Assembly (NCBI RefSeq): GCF_002834295.1
Contig: NZ_PISP01000001.1
Location: 1,302,001-1,366,000 of the forward strand
Direction of reading: 5' to 3'
Length of the DNA: 64,000 nucleotides
DNA from: Rhodohalobacter barkolensis
GTDB lineage: Bacteria; Bacteroidota; Rhodothermia; Balneolales; Balneolaceae
Shown here: piece after piece, positions 44,509 to 52,830 of the stretch
Numbering within the stretch: position 1 is the stretch's first letter
Layout: each line of letters opens with the position of its first letter
The notes under the pieces: generated by a model
The model's input: only the letters and a program-made list of their open reading frames with translations
Database searches by the model: none
What the model was told of the DNA's origin: nothing
Translations under genes and position numbers: made by a program

Positions 44509-46186
44509 TCACCTTCGGTGGACATCTGAGTTCCTAAATGCACTGTATCAACACGGAGTTCAACACGCCATCATCTCACCCGGTTCCCGGTCTACACCAC
44601 TTACAATTGCTGCAGCAATACATCCGGGAATTAAAAAACAGATCGTTCTGGATGAACGGTCAGCCGGATTCATCGCACTGGGAATTGGAAAAGCCACGGG
44701 AATTCCTGCAGTATTGATTTGTACATCAGGGACAGCTGCGGCAAACTATCTACCGGCTATCACTGAGGCGAAGGAGTCCGGTGTATCCATGATTGTATTA
44801 ACAGCCGATCGCCCACCAAATTTACGAGGTATCGGAAGTTCACAAACTGTAGATCAGATCAAACTCTACGGTGATCAAGCCGTTTTTTTTCACGAAGCCG
44901 GAGAACCTTGCTTTGATCAAGCTGATTTGAAAAGGCTCCGTTATGCTGCCAAACAAGCTGCTGAAAGTTCCATTGATCTCGGTGGGGCAGCCCACCTTAA
45001 CTTCCCATTTAGGAAACCGCTTGAACCGACATCAGGAGAGATTCAATTTGAGAAAAAACAACTCTCTGAATCTTATTCAAATGAGAAATTACAATCCAGT
45101 ATTCAAGTATCTCAGCGGACAATCCGTTTAGATAAAGATATCATAAAATTGATAACCGACTCTAAGAGACCTCTGATTGTTGCCGGTCCTGCAAATTCAA
45201 ACCATCGTCTCATAAATCAAATAAAAGATTTTTCTGAATGGTTAAACTCACCGGTTATCGCAGAGCCCGGCAGTGGATTTTCAAATAGTGAATATCAGGT
45301 ACATAGATACGAACAGTTTCTGAGATCAGAAGAGAAAAGAGAATCGCTTCAACCCGATTTAATTCTGCGCTTTGGTGATCAGCCCTTTACCAAATCGATG
45401 CTTGTTGCGCTTGATGCCTGGTCAGAAGTCCCAACTATATATTTTTCTTCTCGAAAGTCCACTCAGGATCACTCCATGAGCGTCAATCACAAGGTTGAAT
45501 GCCAGTCTTCTGATCAATTTGATTATGCCGATCTCCAATTTGAATCAGATCCGGATTGGATTTCAAAGTGGAAGAAAGCAGATCAGTTCGCTGATATACA
45601 ACTCAAGAAATCGATTGAAAAAACTGAAGCACTCACGGACGGACATGTATTTCATTTTCTGTCAAACCGACTGGAAAAGAATTGGAAGATCATGTTATCC
45701 AACTCGTTTATACCTCGGGATATGGCGATGTTTGGCGAGTCAAGAATTGGACAGTTTGTGAATCGAGGAGCTGCCGGAATTGATGGAATACTGTCTACGG
45801 CCATTGGAATAGCTAAATCAACTGAAAGTCCTGTTTGCTGCGTTACCGGTGATCTCGCATTTTTGCACGATTCAAACGCTCTTTTAAGCCTTCAGAAAAT
45901 TCAACACCCTTTCATCATAGCTGTAATTAATAACGGTGGCGGAAATATTTTCAAGATGCTTCCGGTTTCTGAGAACAAGGAGTTCTTCCGGGATTATTTC
46001 ATCACCCCACAAAATGTTAAGATCCAAGAACTGGCCGAGGCACACAGTATTCCGTTTAGAAGAGTTCAGTCAAAGGACGAACTGAAGTCATTGGATCTAA
46101 TGGATATAGATGGAGTTCAGCTCATTGAATTTGTAACCGACCCTGATGAAAGCATGAAACAGAGGCGAACACTCTGGGAGATGTAA
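44501..46186 (+). CDS. menD: 2-succinyl-5-enolpyruvyl-6-hydroxy-3-cyclohexene-1-carboxylate synthase
   Basis: 561 residues. The ThDP enzyme shows 'HAIISPGSRSTPLTIAAA', 'DERSAGFIALGIGKATGIPAVLICTSGTAAANYLPAITEA', 'VLTADRPPNLRGIGSSQTVDQI' and in the C-terminal domain 'NRGAAGIDGILSTAIGIA', 'CCVTGDLAFLHDSNALL' and 'IIAVINNGGGNIFKMLP', all canonical for MenD. It joins isochorismate and 2-oxoglutarate. Translationally coupled to menF and menH. Confidence 0.97.
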   Translation: MNSHLRWTSEFLNALYQHGVQHAIISPGSRSTPLTIAAAIHPGIKKQIVLDERSAGFIALGIGKATGIPAVLICTSGTAAANYLPAITEAKESGVSMIVLTADRPPNLRGIGSSQTVDQIKLYGDQAVFFHEAGEPCFDQADLKRLRYAAKQAAESSIDLGGAAHLNFPFRKPLEPTSGEIQFEKKQLSESYSNEKLQSSIQVSQRTIRLDKDIIKLITDSKRPLIVAGPANSNHRLINQIKDFSEWLNSPVIAEPGSGFSNSEYQVHRYEQFLRSEEKRESLQPDLILRFGDQPFTKSMLVALDAWSEVPTIYFSSRKSTQDHSMSVNHKVECQSSDQFDYADLQFESDPDWISKWKKADQFADIQLKKSIEKTEALTDGHVFHFLSNRLEKNWKIMLSNSFIPRDMAMFGESRIGQFVNRGAAGIDGILSTAIGIAKSTESPVCCVTGDLAFLHDSNALLSLQKIQHPFIIAVINNGGGNIFKMLPVSENKEFFRDYFITPQNVKIQELAEAHSIPFRRVQSKDELKSLDLMDIDGVQLIEFVTDPDESMKQRRTLWEM

Positions 46187-46999
46187 ATGAAACTTTATGC
46201 CGATGGAATTGCGTACCATCTTACCATCCACCAATCTGAACCATCTCTTCCCAACCTGATTCTCTTTCATGGATTCATGGGTTCGGGTAAAGTTTTTGAA
46301 CCGCTGGTAGACCGACTGAAGTCTTTTTGTAATCCCATCACAATTGACCTTGCGGGACATGGTAACACTGAGACACCGGCTAACACAGAGTTATTCCATG
46401 CAGATCGGCAAGTTGCTCAGCTAAAATCGATTCTTGATCGGCTCTCATTTGATCGGCTTTTTGCATTTGGATACAGTATGGGCGGCAGACTGCTTTTTCA
46501 GTTGATTACCACCTTTCCTGAACTTTTTGATGGAGCCATACTTGAGAGTACACACTGCGGATTAAGCTCAGATAAAGAGAAAAAACAGCGAATTACCGTT
46601 GATGAACTTCGGGCTGAGTCGATTCTGAACAACTTTGATCAGTTTCTTAAAGAGTGGATAAACCTGCCTCTTTTCAAGCACACTCCGGACACGGCCAGGA
46701 AAGCTTATCAAACCATTATGGAAAATCAAAAACCCGAGTGCATGGCTGCTTCTTTGCGTGGCTTTGGATCAGGTACGATGCCGACTGTTTGTGATAAGTT
46801 GCAAGATGTGCAATTCCCTCTCTATCTTATTGCCGGAGAATATGACCAAAAGTATGTTGATCGGATGGCTTCTATTGCCAAACTGTGCAATGATTCAACG
46901 TTTCAGATTGTTGAAAAAGCCGGTCACCGGATACACACCGATCAGCCTGATACCTGGATTCAAATTTTAAAAAATTTTATCACACAACATTATGTCTGA
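46187..46999 (+). CDS. menH: 2-succinyl-6-hydroxy-2,4-cyclohexadiene-1-carboxylate synthase (MenH-like alpha/beta hydrolase)
   Basis: 270 residues. Alpha/beta hydrolase fold: oxyanion 'LILFHGFMGSGKVFEPL', nucleophile elbow 'FGYSMGGRLL', and the C-terminal His in 'KAGHRIHTDQPD'. It is one base after menD (ATGTAAATG arrangement), which supports the MenH role: elimination of pyruvate in menaquinone synthesis. The gene order menF-D-H-B is the standard one. Some members act on other substrates, but context is strong. It overlaps menB by eight bases. Confidence 0.9.
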   Translation: MKLYADGIAYHLTIHQSEPSLPNLILFHGFMGSGKVFEPLVDRLKSFCNPITIDLAGHGNTETPANTELFHADRQVAQLKSILDRLSFDRLFAFGYSMGGRLLFQLITTFPELFDGAILESTHCGLSSDKEKKQRITVDELRAESILNNFDQFLKEWINLPLFKHTPDTARKAYQTIMENQKPECMAASLRGFGSGTMPTVCDKLQDVQFPLYLIAGEYDQKYVDRMASIAKLCNDSTFQIVEKAGHRIHTDQPDTWIQILKNFITQHYV

Positions 47000-47831
47000 C
47001 TGGAAAACTGTAAAAGAGTACGAAGATATCACCTATAAAAAACGTGATGGTGTAGCACGAATTGCGTTTAACCGACCGGAAGTGAGAAATGCTTTTCGCC
47101 CGCAAACTCTGTTTGAACTGGAAGAGGCTTTAATTGATGCCCGGGAAGACACTTCGATTGGTGTAATTCTGCTCTCAGGAGAAGGACCTTCTAAAAAAGA
47201 TGGCGGTTGGGCATTTTGTTCCGGCGGGGACCAAAAAGTTCGTGGTAAACAGGGGTATGAAGGAGTGGATGGCGTTCAGAGACTCAATGTACTTGATATT
47301 CAGAGGATCATCCGGTTTATGAGCAAGGTGGTTATTTGTGTGGTGCCGGGTTGGGCCGTTGGCGGCGGACACAGTCTACACGTTGTTTGTGATCTTACAC
47401 TTGCCAGTAAAGAACATGGAATTTTCAAGCAGACCGATGCGGATGTGGCCAGTTTTGACGGCGGATTCGGTTCTGCTCTTCTCGCACGACAAGTAGGACA
47501 AAAGCGGGCTCGTGAAATCTTCTTCTTAGGAAGAGATTATTCGGCACAGGAAGCATATGAAATGGGTATGGTAAACGAAGTGGTTCCTCATGATGAACTG
47601 GAAGAGACCGCTTTTGAATGGGCTCAGGAGATTCTCGGCAAGAGCCCAACCGCTATACGCATGATTAAATTCGCTTTAAACCTGGTGGATGACGGTATGG
47701 TGGGGCAGCAGGTGTTCTCAGGCGAAGCAACCCGTCTCGCTTATATGACCGATGAGGCCGAAGAGGGGCGAAAAGCATTTTTAGAGAAGAGAAAGCCAAA
47801 CTTCAAGAAGTTCCCCTGGTTGAGTTTGTAA
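46992..47831 (+). CDS. menB: 1,4-dihydroxy-2-naphthoyl-CoA synthase
   Basis: 279 residues, crotonase fold. 'WAFCSGGDQKVRGKQGYEG', 'CVVPGWAVGGGHSLHVVCDLTLAS', 'TDADVASFDGGFGSALLARQVGQKRAREIFFLGR', 'VPHDELEETAFEWA', and the C-terminal 'EEGRKAFLEKRKPNF' are textbook MenB. It closes the ring of o-succinylbenzoyl-CoA. menC and menE are not in this window, so the pathway is completed elsewhere. It is the last gene of the operon; a hairpin follows. Confidence 0.97.
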   Translation: MSDWKTVKEYEDITYKKRDGVARIAFNRPEVRNAFRPQTLFELEEALIDAREDTSIGVILLSGEGPSKKDGGWAFCSGGDQKVRGKQGYEGVDGVQRLNVLDIQRIIRFMSKVVICVVPGWAVGGGHSLHVVCDLTLASKEHGIFKQTDADVASFDGGFGSALLARQVGQKRAREIFFLGRDYSAQEAYEMGMVNEVVPHDELEETAFEWAQEILGKSPTAIRMIKFALNLVDDGMVGQQVFSGEATRLAYMTDEAEEGRKAFLEKRKPNFKKFPWLSL

Positions 47832-47839
47832 CCCTTGCC

Positions 47840-47872
47840 CCCGACTGTCGATTGCCTTTTTCGACCGTCGGG
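47840..47872 (+). terminator. Terminator-like hairpin after menB
   Basis: CCCGACTGTCGA pairs with TCGACCGTCGGG (one mismatch) around ATTGCCTTTT-type loop. It lacks a good T-run. The stem is built from the same GTCGA core as the neighbouring 182-bp repeat, so it may be a worn copy of it. Confidence 0.5.
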
Positions 47873-47882
47873 TTGTCTTACC

Positions 47883-48241
47883 CTCGACCGTCGAGTGGAA
47901 TTACCACCAATCTCTGCCCTGATGATGAGTACTCGACTGTCGAGTTCATTCGAGTAAGAAATTTCGGCTTGTGGGGTTGAGACCAATCACAGAATTCGTC
48001 GGACGACTGAACATTTGAAGTCCAAAGCATAGTTTTTTCTCAAAGTCGTCAGACGAGGTTATCTCTCGACCGTCGAGTGGAACAACCGCCAATCCTCGCC
48101 CTGCTCATGAACACTCGACTGTCGAGTTTATTAGAGAAATGAATGCCAATTTGTGATGATTAGCTCAATCACATAACTCGTCAGACGACTGAACGTTTGG
48201 AGCTCATAGCGTAGCTTCTCTCAAAGTCGTAAGACGAGGGT
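47883..48241. repeat. Tandem 182-bp repeat with multiple palindromes between menB and mutL
   Basis: Two imperfect copies, at 47883-48064 and 48065-48241, with period 182. Each has a stem made of CTCGACCGTCGAGT and ACTCGACTGTCGAG (one mismatch over 14 bases, loop about 36) and then a second stem of CTCGTC-AGACGACT and AGTCGTCAGACGAG. The inner sequence is less conserved than the arms. There is no protein frame of note. It fills the gap between two convergent genes. Function unknown. Confidence 0.85.
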
Positions 48242-50083
48242 TTATCGAAATCTTCTCATAATCTCTTCCATCGACATGTACATCAATGTGGGATGCTGAA
48301 GGGGATCTTTGTAGGGTTCTTCACAGGCAAAAAGCTGATCAATCAGTAACTCCATTTCCTGCTCGGTGAGTCGTTTTCCTCTGGGAATGGCTGTTCTGGA
48401 GGCAAATGCAATCGCTACTTTCTCCCGGGCTTCGAGCTTCAAGGTTTTATCCAGATCCCGGTACTGATGAAGCATATCCCGTAGAACCTGGCGCTCATCT
48501 CCGATATCAATATCGGCCGGCACACCATTGATGATAGCTGTGTTACCACTCAAAAGATCAATACTAAAACCCATTCGCTGAATGATTGGAAGCAATTCTT
48601 CCAAGAGAGAAAATTCGGATGCACTGAGCTCTATTGTTCTGGCAAAAAGAAGTTGTTGGGTAAACGGCAGAGATTCTTCAGTGGCGCTCAATGTGTTTTC
48701 GTAAATAATTCGTTTGTGAGCTGCATGCTGATCGATAACGGTTAGCCCGGTTCGCGTTTGTGTTAAAATATACCGGTTGTGCAGTTGCCAAAAGGTTTTA
48801 TCACCGCTACTTGATTTTTTAGCACTCTCCTTGCCTCCCCCAACACTGTCTTCATTCTGTTCAGCTTCTCCGTAAAGTTGCCGGGCGGTTTCGTTTCCAT
48901 CCCGGCCGGAAGATTGTCCAAAATTGATTCTCGAAGGAAACTGAACCGGCTCTGATGGGCGTCCCCGCTGTTGAAACTGTTGACTACCGGTGTTATCCCT
49001 TTGTCCGATCTGATCAAAACTGAGATCAAAATCATTTTCCATAAAATCAGACTTCCCAACATCCGGTACCACAAAATGTTCGTTGAGTGCTTTTTTCACA
49101 ACCGATCGGGCCAGCTGTGTAATACTCCGCTCGTCATCAAATTTCACCTCCATCTTAGCCGGATGAACATTCACATCCACCTGAGCAGGATCTATTTCTA
49201 AAAAGATGGCATAAAACGGATACTCATTTTGTTTGGTCCAAGCGTCAAACAAACTTAAAATCACATAAGAGAGATAGCGATGCTGAAAGGGTCTTCCATT
49301 CACGAACAGGAACTGTTCTCCGCGTGATTTCTTGGCAAGTTTCGGATCAGCAAGCAGACCGTGTATTTTTACATAGCTTGTCTCTTCGTTAAACGGAATC
49401 AGGCTGGCGCGGTATTGCTTACCAAATATATCGGCCACTCTCTGTTTCAGCTCCTGTTTTGGAAGATGGTAGATCCTATCACCATCCGCATGCAGTTCAA
49501 ATTCAATATCAGTATTGGCCAAAACAATATTTTGAAACACGCGAATGATATGTTTCAGTTCTGTGGCATCGGTTTTTAAAAATTGTCGCCTTGCAGGAAC
49601 ATTATAAAACAAGTTTCGAATGGCAACGGAGGTTCCGTCATCGGTAGCAACAGGTTCAAAACGTTTCTCCTCTCCACCCCAAATCTCAAGAAGAATTCCC
49701 GACTCATCGTCCACCCGTTTGGTTTTCATCTCAACCTGAGAAATAGATGCAATTGAGGCCATAGCTTCGCCTCGAAAACCCATGGTTCGAATTCTGAACA
49801 GATCTTCCACAGATTGAATCTTAGACGTCGCATGCCGCTCAAAACAGAGTCTGGCATCAGCCGCTGACATACCACAACCGTTGTCGATAACCTGAATGAG
49901 TGTGCGTCCGGCTTGCTGTACAATCAGCTTAATTCGGTCGGCACCGGCATCAACCGCATTATCGAGAAGTTCCTTGGCTACCGAAGCAGGTCGCTGTATC
50001 ACTTCGCCTGCGGCTATTTTATTGGAGAGCTCCGGGGGCATAGTGTGTATGATAGACTGCCCCTTATCTTCGGTTTGATTCAA
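48242..50083 (-). CDS. mutL: DNA mismatch repair protein MutL
   Basis: 613 residues, normal length. N-terminal GHKL ATPase domain: 'PPELSNKIAAGEVIQRPASVAKELLDNAVDAGADRI', 'IDNGCGMSAADARLCFERHATSKI', and 'TMGFRGEAMASIASIS'. C-terminal dimerisation domain about 440-610. The nuclease motif of MutL endonucleases, DQHA(X)2E(X)4E, reads 'DQHAAHKRIIYE' here, with Lys in place of the first Glu, and the later CPHGRP-type motif is not seen ('DPLQHPTLMYMS'). This suggests reduced or altered endonuclease capacity. Confidence 0.95.
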   Translation of the reverse strand: MNQTEDKGQSIIHTMPPELSNKIAAGEVIQRPASVAKELLDNAVDAGADRIKLIVQQAGRTLIQVIDNGCGMSAADARLCFERHATSKIQSVEDLFRIRTMGFRGEAMASIASISQVEMKTKRVDDESGILLEIWGGEEKRFEPVATDDGTSVAIRNLFYNVPARRQFLKTDATELKHIIRVFQNIVLANTDIEFELHADGDRIYHLPKQELKQRVADIFGKQYRASLIPFNEETSYVKIHGLLADPKLAKKSRGEQFLFVNGRPFQHRYLSYVILSLFDAWTKQNEYPFYAIFLEIDPAQVDVNVHPAKMEVKFDDERSITQLARSVVKKALNEHFVVPDVGKSDFMENDFDLSFDQIGQRDNTGSQQFQQRGRPSEPVQFPSRINFGQSSGRDGNETARQLYGEAEQNEDSVGGGKESAKKSSSGDKTFWQLHNRYILTQTRTGLTVIDQHAAHKRIIYENTLSATEESLPFTQQLLFARTIELSASEFSLLEELLPIIQRMGFSIDLLSGNTAIINGVPADIDIGDERQVLRDMLHQYRDLDKTLKLEAREKVAIAFASRTAIPRGKRLTEQEMELLIDQLFACEEPYKDPLQHPTLMYMSMEEIMRRFR

Positions 50084-50116
50084 CTGCTTAACTTTGAAGA
50101 TTTAAATTTTGATTAC

Positions 50117-50332
50117 TTACAGAATTGACATCAAAAATATTACCGCGGCGAGTCCGACAGCATATACCAGAATTCGCACGTTCTGACTTTTTTCACGTTT
50201 TCTGCGACTCAAACTTCGCGTTTTGAGCTGAATGCGTTTCTTTCGCTTCTCCTCTTCTTCGGGATTGTGATATCTGAGAGGTATTTCAAATTTTTTGGGC
50301 CTGGCTCTATGCCCCATCATAGGTCTGATCAT
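50117..50332 (-). CDS. Small basic tail-anchored membrane protein, unknown
   Basis: 71 residues. A strongly basic cytoplasmic part (KRKKRIQLKTRSLSRRKREK) precedes one C-terminal TM helix (ILVYAVGLAAVIFLMSIL). No known family recognised. It lies 33 bases upstream of mutL on the same strand, so they may be cotranscribed. The high basic content could also come from a translated spacer, but ATG placement and TM support a gene. Confidence 0.55.
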   Translation of the reverse strand: MIRPMMGHRARPKKFEIPLRYHNPEEEEKRKKRIQLKTRSLSRRKREKSQNVRILVYAVGLAAVIFLMSIL

Positions 50333-50449
50333 AATAAAACTCCGTTATTTAGCCTTTTAACGAACAAAAACGCGTTGTCGTGTAAAGATACAATTTGACC
50401 GGAGAAATGTGGAGTTTTTTCTTTCCGATCCATTAATTGAAATTCACCA

Positions 50450-50959
50450 CTAAAGAACCCTTCTAGTCCCAATGTATCTGCCGGCCCAATATGACTCAGA
50501 CAGGTTTGAGATCATCACTCCGCTGGATACCGAAGCGTGCAGAAAGTCTCCATCTTCCATTGCTATCCCTACGTGAAGAACATTTCGGCTGGTTCTAAAA
50601 AAGATCAGATCACCCGGCCTGATACTCTCTCTTCTCACTCCCGATCCCTCTTGCAGCTGATTACGCGTATTGCGCGGTAGATCTTCACCGAAAAAATCAC
50701 GATAAACTACCTGTGTAAAGGCTGAACAATCGATTCCGTTAATACCGTTTCCACCCAGTTGATAAGGCGTTCCCTCCCATTCGCGGTGAGCACTGTGGAG
50801 CTGATTTACAACACGATCAAATGATGAAACAGAAGCAGCTGCCGGAAGATTACCGGAACCGGAAGGTTGTGATTGAGGACCGCTATCTCTCGGCACTACA
50901 CCGCAACCGGTCAGTAAAAATAAAAAGGAGATAATACTTAGATATCGCTTCGTTGACAT
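50450..50959 (-). CDS. NlpC/P60-family lipoprotein
   Basis: 169 residues from ATG at 50959 (MSTKRYLSIISFLFLLTGC, lipobox LLTGC). An ATG at 51037 would overlap the divergent pdxJ and adds no signal. The NlpC/P60 domain shows the catalytic Cys in 'GINGIDCSAFTQVVYRDFFG', His in 'NVLHVGIAMEDGDFLHAS'. It is a D,L-endopeptidase of peptidoglycan anchored in the outer membrane or periplasm. Similar to E. coli Spr/MepS. Confidence 0.92.
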   Translation of the reverse strand: MSTKRYLSIISFLFLLTGCGVVPRDSGPQSQPSGSGNLPAAASVSSFDRVVNQLHSAHREWEGTPYQLGGNGINGIDCSAFTQVVYRDFFGEDLPRNTRNQLQEGSGVRRESIRPGDLIFFRTSRNVLHVGIAMEDGDFLHASVSSGVMISNLSESYWAGRYIGTRRVL

Positions 50960-51031
50960 AGAGCCTTTGAGGTTCACAATTTGCAATGGGATGTTGTATC
51001 TTTGCCCTAAACAAAAGAATAATACGAAACC

Positions 51032-51763
51032 ATGCAATTACTTGTAAATATCGATCACATAGCAACGCTTCGGAATGCCCGCGGTGAGGGATATCCCGAT
51101 CCTGTTGAAGCTGCCGAAGTTTGTGAAAAAGCCGGAGCCGCCGGAATCGTGTTTCATTTGCGGGGTGATCGCCGTCACATTCGTGATGAAGATGTCTACC
51201 GATTGAAAAAATCTGTGAAAGGCGCTCTCGACTTTGAAATGGCCGCCACAGAAGAGATGATTGAAATTTGTAACGAGATCAAACCGGAACTCTGCACGCT
51301 TGTTCCCGAAGGCCGCGAGGAGCTGACGACTGAAGGCGGACTCGACATGAAAAAAGTCTATGATGACTTTAATAACCGAGTTTTCCCGAAGTTTAAAGGA
51401 ACCGGGATTAAGATGAGCCTCTTTCTGGATCCTAATCCGGAGGATATCAAACTGGCTCATAAATTAGGGGCTGATGCCATTGAACTCCATACAGGAGTTT
51501 TTGCAAATGCGCAGGACGAACATAGCCGGAAAAAGGAACTCATTCGGTTGAAAGAAGGTGCTGAGCTGATTCATGAATTTGGGATGACAGTCAACGCCGG
51601 ACACGGCCTGAACCTCAACAATTTACCCCTTTTGATTGAAGAAGTACCACATTTACACGATATCAGTATTGGACACGCTTTAGTATCCAAAGCTGTTTTC
51701 TGGGGTTTGGATCGAACCGTGAAGGAGTATTTGAGGATTATGGACCAAGCATATAATGAATAA
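51032..51763 (+). CDS. pdxJ: Pyridoxine 5'-phosphate synthase
   Basis: 243 residues. 'LLVNIDHIATLRNARGEGYPDPVEAA', 'GIVFHLRGDRRHIRDEDVYRL', 'MAATEEMIEICNEIKPELCTLVPEGREELTTEGGLD', 'FLDPNPEDIKLAHKLGADAIELHTG', 'NAGHGLNLNNLP' and 'ISIGHALVSKA' are all canonical PdxJ motifs. It condenses aminoacetone phosphate with 1-deoxyxylulose 5-phosphate to make vitamin B6. Era follows after about 87 bases containing a repeat. Confidence 0.97.
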   Translation: MQLLVNIDHIATLRNARGEGYPDPVEAAEVCEKAGAAGIVFHLRGDRRHIRDEDVYRLKKSVKGALDFEMAATEEMIEICNEIKPELCTLVPEGREELTTEGGLDMKKVYDDFNNRVFPKFKGTGIKMSLFLDPNPEDIKLAHKLGADAIELHTGVFANAQDEHSRKKELIRLKEGAELIHEFGMTVNAGHGLNLNNLPLLIEEVPHLHDISIGHALVSKAVFWGLDRTVKEYLRIMDQAYNE

Positions 51764-51806
51764 TTTTAATGCAAATATAGTTTAACTTTTTTAACACACC
51801 CCTAAA

Positions 51807-51824
51807 TCCCCTCTCAAGAGGGGA
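51807..51824. repeat. CCCCTCT/AGAGGGG palindrome between pdxJ and era
   Basis: TCCCCTCTCAAGAGGGGA, the same end motif as the elements at 9936 and 12236. Confidence 0.6.
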
Positions 51825-51850
51825 CTTGTAGAACCACAAAATAGATTAAT

Positions 51851-52732
51851 TTGACTGATCAACCACATAAGTCCGGATACGTAGCTCTCATTGGAAAACC
51901 CAATGCAGGAAAATCTACGCTGATGAATCATATTCTGGGCACAAAAATATCCATAACCACCCACAAACCTCAGACCACGCGACACCAGGTGGTCGGTATC
52001 TACTCGGATGATGATACTCAGGTCATCTTCCTGGACACTCCGGGGGTCATTACGCCAAAATATGAGCTTCAGCGAGCGATGATGAATACGGTTGAAAGAG
52101 CCCGTGCCGACGCTGATGTGATTCTTTTCATCTTCGATCCAACTGATAAATTCCCGACTCATGAAGTCATTGAGCTTCTCAGAACCATCAATAAACCTAT
52201 TTTCCTGGTGGTCAATAAGATGGATCAGGCAAGCCGTTCCAGAGCTGAAGCAAAAGTGAATGAGCTGAAAGAGAAGTTGCGTTTTAAGGAAATCCACTAC
52301 GTATCCGCACTACAGGGAAATGGTATAGATGAACTTTTACAGTCGATCCGAACCCAACTCATTCCCGGTCCTCCCTACTACCCAAAAGAGGATTTAAGTG
52401 AACACCCTGTACGATTTTTTGTATCCGAACTCATCAGAGAACAGGTATTTCTTCAATTTCAGGAAGAGATTCCCTACTCCTGTACAGTGGATGTGATCAG
52501 CTACGAAGCGGATGATGATATTGACCGGATCAGTGCCGACATTATTGTTAATCGAAAATCACAAAAAGGTATTTTGATTGGGAAAAAAGGAGCCGCCATC
52601 AAAGAACTCGGTATCAAATCACGCGAAGCCATAGAAGACTTTATCGGCAAAAAAGTATTCCTGGATCTTCACGTAAAAGTTCGCGAAAAGTGGCGCGAGC
52701 AGGAAAATTGGGTTCGGAATATGGGGTATTGA
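51851..52732 (+). CDS. era: GTPase Era
   Basis: 293 residues starting at TTG (51851). G1 'GKPNAGKSTLMN', G2/G3 'TTRHQVVG' and 'DTPG', G4 'NKMD' and G5 'SALQG' are all present. The C-terminal KH domain contains 'IIVNRKSQKGILIGKKGAAIKELGIKSR', an RNA-binding GXXG-type loop. It acts in 16S rRNA/30S maturation. The TTG start is unusual but no in-frame ATG sits before the G1 motif. Confidence 0.96.
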   Translation: MTDQPHKSGYVALIGKPNAGKSTLMNHILGTKISITTHKPQTTRHQVVGIYSDDDTQVIFLDTPGVITPKYELQRAMMNTVERARADADVILFIFDPTDKFPTHEVIELLRTINKPIFLVVNKMDQASRSRAEAKVNELKEKLRFKEIHYVSALQGNGIDELLQSIRTQLIPGPPYYPKEDLSEHPVRFFVSELIREQVFLQFQEEIPYSCTVDVISYEADDDIDRISADIIVNRKSQKGILIGKKGAAIKELGIKSREAIEDFIGKKVFLDLHVKVREKWREQENWVRNMGY

Positions 52733-52830
52733 CAAATATCTCAAACAAGTTCATATTTATCCGGTGCTGAAAACGTTACCCTGTTTTCCTTTACATTTTA
52801 GCTTAGTCCAAACTTAACGTCTACCCATCT

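Noticed and set aside
47741-47986. Minus-strand frame at the end of menB
   Set aside because: It mostly lies antisense to menB and the repeat, with no start signal or family similarity.
47883-48241. CRISPR array or integron attC site
   Set aside because: Only two long units, each with internal inverted repeats and no regular spacers, no cas or integrase gene, and no RYYYAAC/GTTRRRY core.
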